A stretch of DNA of 64,000 nucleotides, from contig NZ_JAGGKS010000004.1 in the NCBI RefSeq assembly GCF_017873955.1, positions 62,001 to 126,000 of the forward strand, in the 5' to 3' direction. Below, in pieces: positions 63,230-64,000 of the stretch. The stretch comes from Sedimentibacter acidaminivorans. Its GTDB lineage: Bacteria > Bacillota > Clostridia > Tissierellales > Sedimentibacteraceae. The notes beneath the pieces were generated by a model. It was not told where the DNA came from and made no database searches. It saw only the letters and a program-made list of their open reading frames with translations. The position numbers were made by a program, and so were the translations under genes. Numbering within the stretch: the first letter of the stretch is position 1; each line of letters starts with the position of its first letter.

Positions 63230-64000
63230 TTACTTTTTCTCTATTGCATCTCTTTCTGCTTTTTCTTCTGCTATTGTTTTCTTTGGAAGTATAATATTTA
63301 ATATAAATACCACTGTAGTTGCAAGAACTACTGGAGAACTAGCAAATACCATTGTAAACCATCCTGGTAAATATTGAAGTCCTGCTGGATTTATTTGAGT
63401 TATACCCATTCCCAATGCTATACCAAGACCAACTATGGTAGTATTTCTTACTGATAATTCATCTTGTATTATTAATCTCATTCCTGTCATTGTTATTTGA
63501 GCAAATACTGATATTGTTGCTCCCCCAATAACACATTGTGGTATTGAAGTCATAACTGCACCAAATTTTGGTATAAATCCTGCTATAAATATCATAACAG
63601 CTGTTATCCTAACTACTGATAAACTTACTACCTTCGTCATAGCTACTATACCAACATTTTGGCTATATGTAGCAGTTGGTAAGGCACCTATTAACGAGCC
63701 TACTAAACTAACTACCCCGTTTGCTTTTATACCGCCTGACAATTCTTCGTCTGTTGCTTCTCTATCCATACCTCCTACAGTAGTTCCTGATAAATCACCT
63801 ACTGCCTGAACGGAGTTAACAACAAACATTACTGCCATGGTGGCTACTGCGGCTAATGGAAATTCTAATTTATACGGTAATATAGAAGGTAAAGTAAACC
63901 ACGAAGCATTGCCAATAGCATCAAATGTTATTATACCAGCCGCCAAACTTGCTACATATCCTACTATTATACCTATTAAAATGGCTGCAAGTTTGATATA
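63230..64000 (-). CDS. Xanthine/uracil-type NCS2 permease, N-terminus beyond window
   Basis: The frame is open from the stop at 63230 to the right edge, giving 256 codons of the C-terminal part; an apparent start at 63946 is only an internal TTG. About seven membrane segments are visible. NCS2 features are VVNSVQAVGDLSGTTVGGMD and the QNVGIVAMTKV segment, plus PQCVIGGATISVFAQITMTG. A purine carrier next to xanthine dehydrogenase fits well. Substrate (xanthine, urate or uracil) cannot be read. Confidence 0.88.
   Translation of the reverse strand, partial: YIKLAAILIGIIVGYVASLAAGIITFDAIGNASWFTLPSILPYKLEFPLAAVATMAVMFVVNSVQAVGDLSGTTVGGMDREATDEELSGGIKANGVVSLVGSLIGALPTATYSQNVGIVAMTKVVSLSVVRITAVMIFIAGFIPKFGAVMTSIPQCVIGGATISVFAQITMTGMRLIIQDELSVRNTTIVGLGIALGMGITQINPAGLQYLPGWFTMVFASSPVVLATTVVFILNIILPKKTIAEEKAERDAIEKK

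Overview
The window is AT-rich, with strong Shine-Dalgarno sites, frequent TTG starts and a full Gram-positive flagellar gene set. Together with a selenium-dependent molybdenum hydroxylase cluster this points to an anaerobic, motile, low-GC member of the Clostridia. Purine-fermenting relatives are a reasonable guess, but the species cannot be named from this sequence. No rRNA, tRNA, phage, insertion sequence or CRISPR array was seen.

Layout, left to right. (1) 1-7023 on the minus strand is a nonulosonic (legionaminic) acid pathway: a GNAT acetyltransferase cut by the left edge, then legG, legI, legH, ptmE, legC and legB. It follows maf (7086-8957), the motility-associated glycosyltransferase expected to put the sugar on flagellin. 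CMP-sugar synthetase (legF) and flagellin itself are not in the window. (2) 8964-12348 minus: a hypothetical gene, a fliT-like chaperone, fliS and fliD. (3) 12468-16384 minus: cheA-cheR-cheB. (4) 16816-23664 is the only plus-strand block: a FliK-like protein, a stand-alone FlhB C-terminal domain, an FtsA-like actin-family ATPase, a PilZ protein, an S-layer-anchored secreted protein and a ComFB-like protein. Upstream lie two structured tandem repeats of about 98 nt. (5) 23721-48180 minus is the main flagellar/chemotaxis operon, flgB to cheD, including the hook, MotAB, the switch, the export gate, sigma-28, FapA, CheC and CheD. (6) 48742-53410 minus: flgM-flgN-flgK-flgL-yviE-fliW-csrA. (7) 53506-56769 minus: cheW, a methyl-accepting chemotaxis protein and a CheW protein with a zinc-binding CZB domain inserted. 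(8) 56960-64000 minus: xanthine/uracil-type permease (cut by the right edge), hydantoinase, selenium-dependent xanthine dehydrogenase and the accessory genes yqeC, mocA and yqeB.

Regulation can be read directly in places. The flgB operon has a sigma-A promoter (TTGCAT-17-TATAAT), then a cyclic-di-GMP class I riboswitch and a terminator-like hairpin before flgB. Sigma-28-type promoters precede cheW and flgM, with a weaker match before cheA. With the PilZ and ComFB-like proteins of the plus-strand block, second-messenger control may act at several levels of the same locus.

Most worth checking: fliY is split by one in-frame TAA, with the rest of the SpoA domain continuing in the same frame and no ribosome site before the downstream ATG; the plus-strand FliK-like/mini-FlhB/FtsA-like/PilZ/SLH/ComFB block; the structured tandem repeats upstream of it; and the CheW-CZB nested protein with an additional cysteine cluster.
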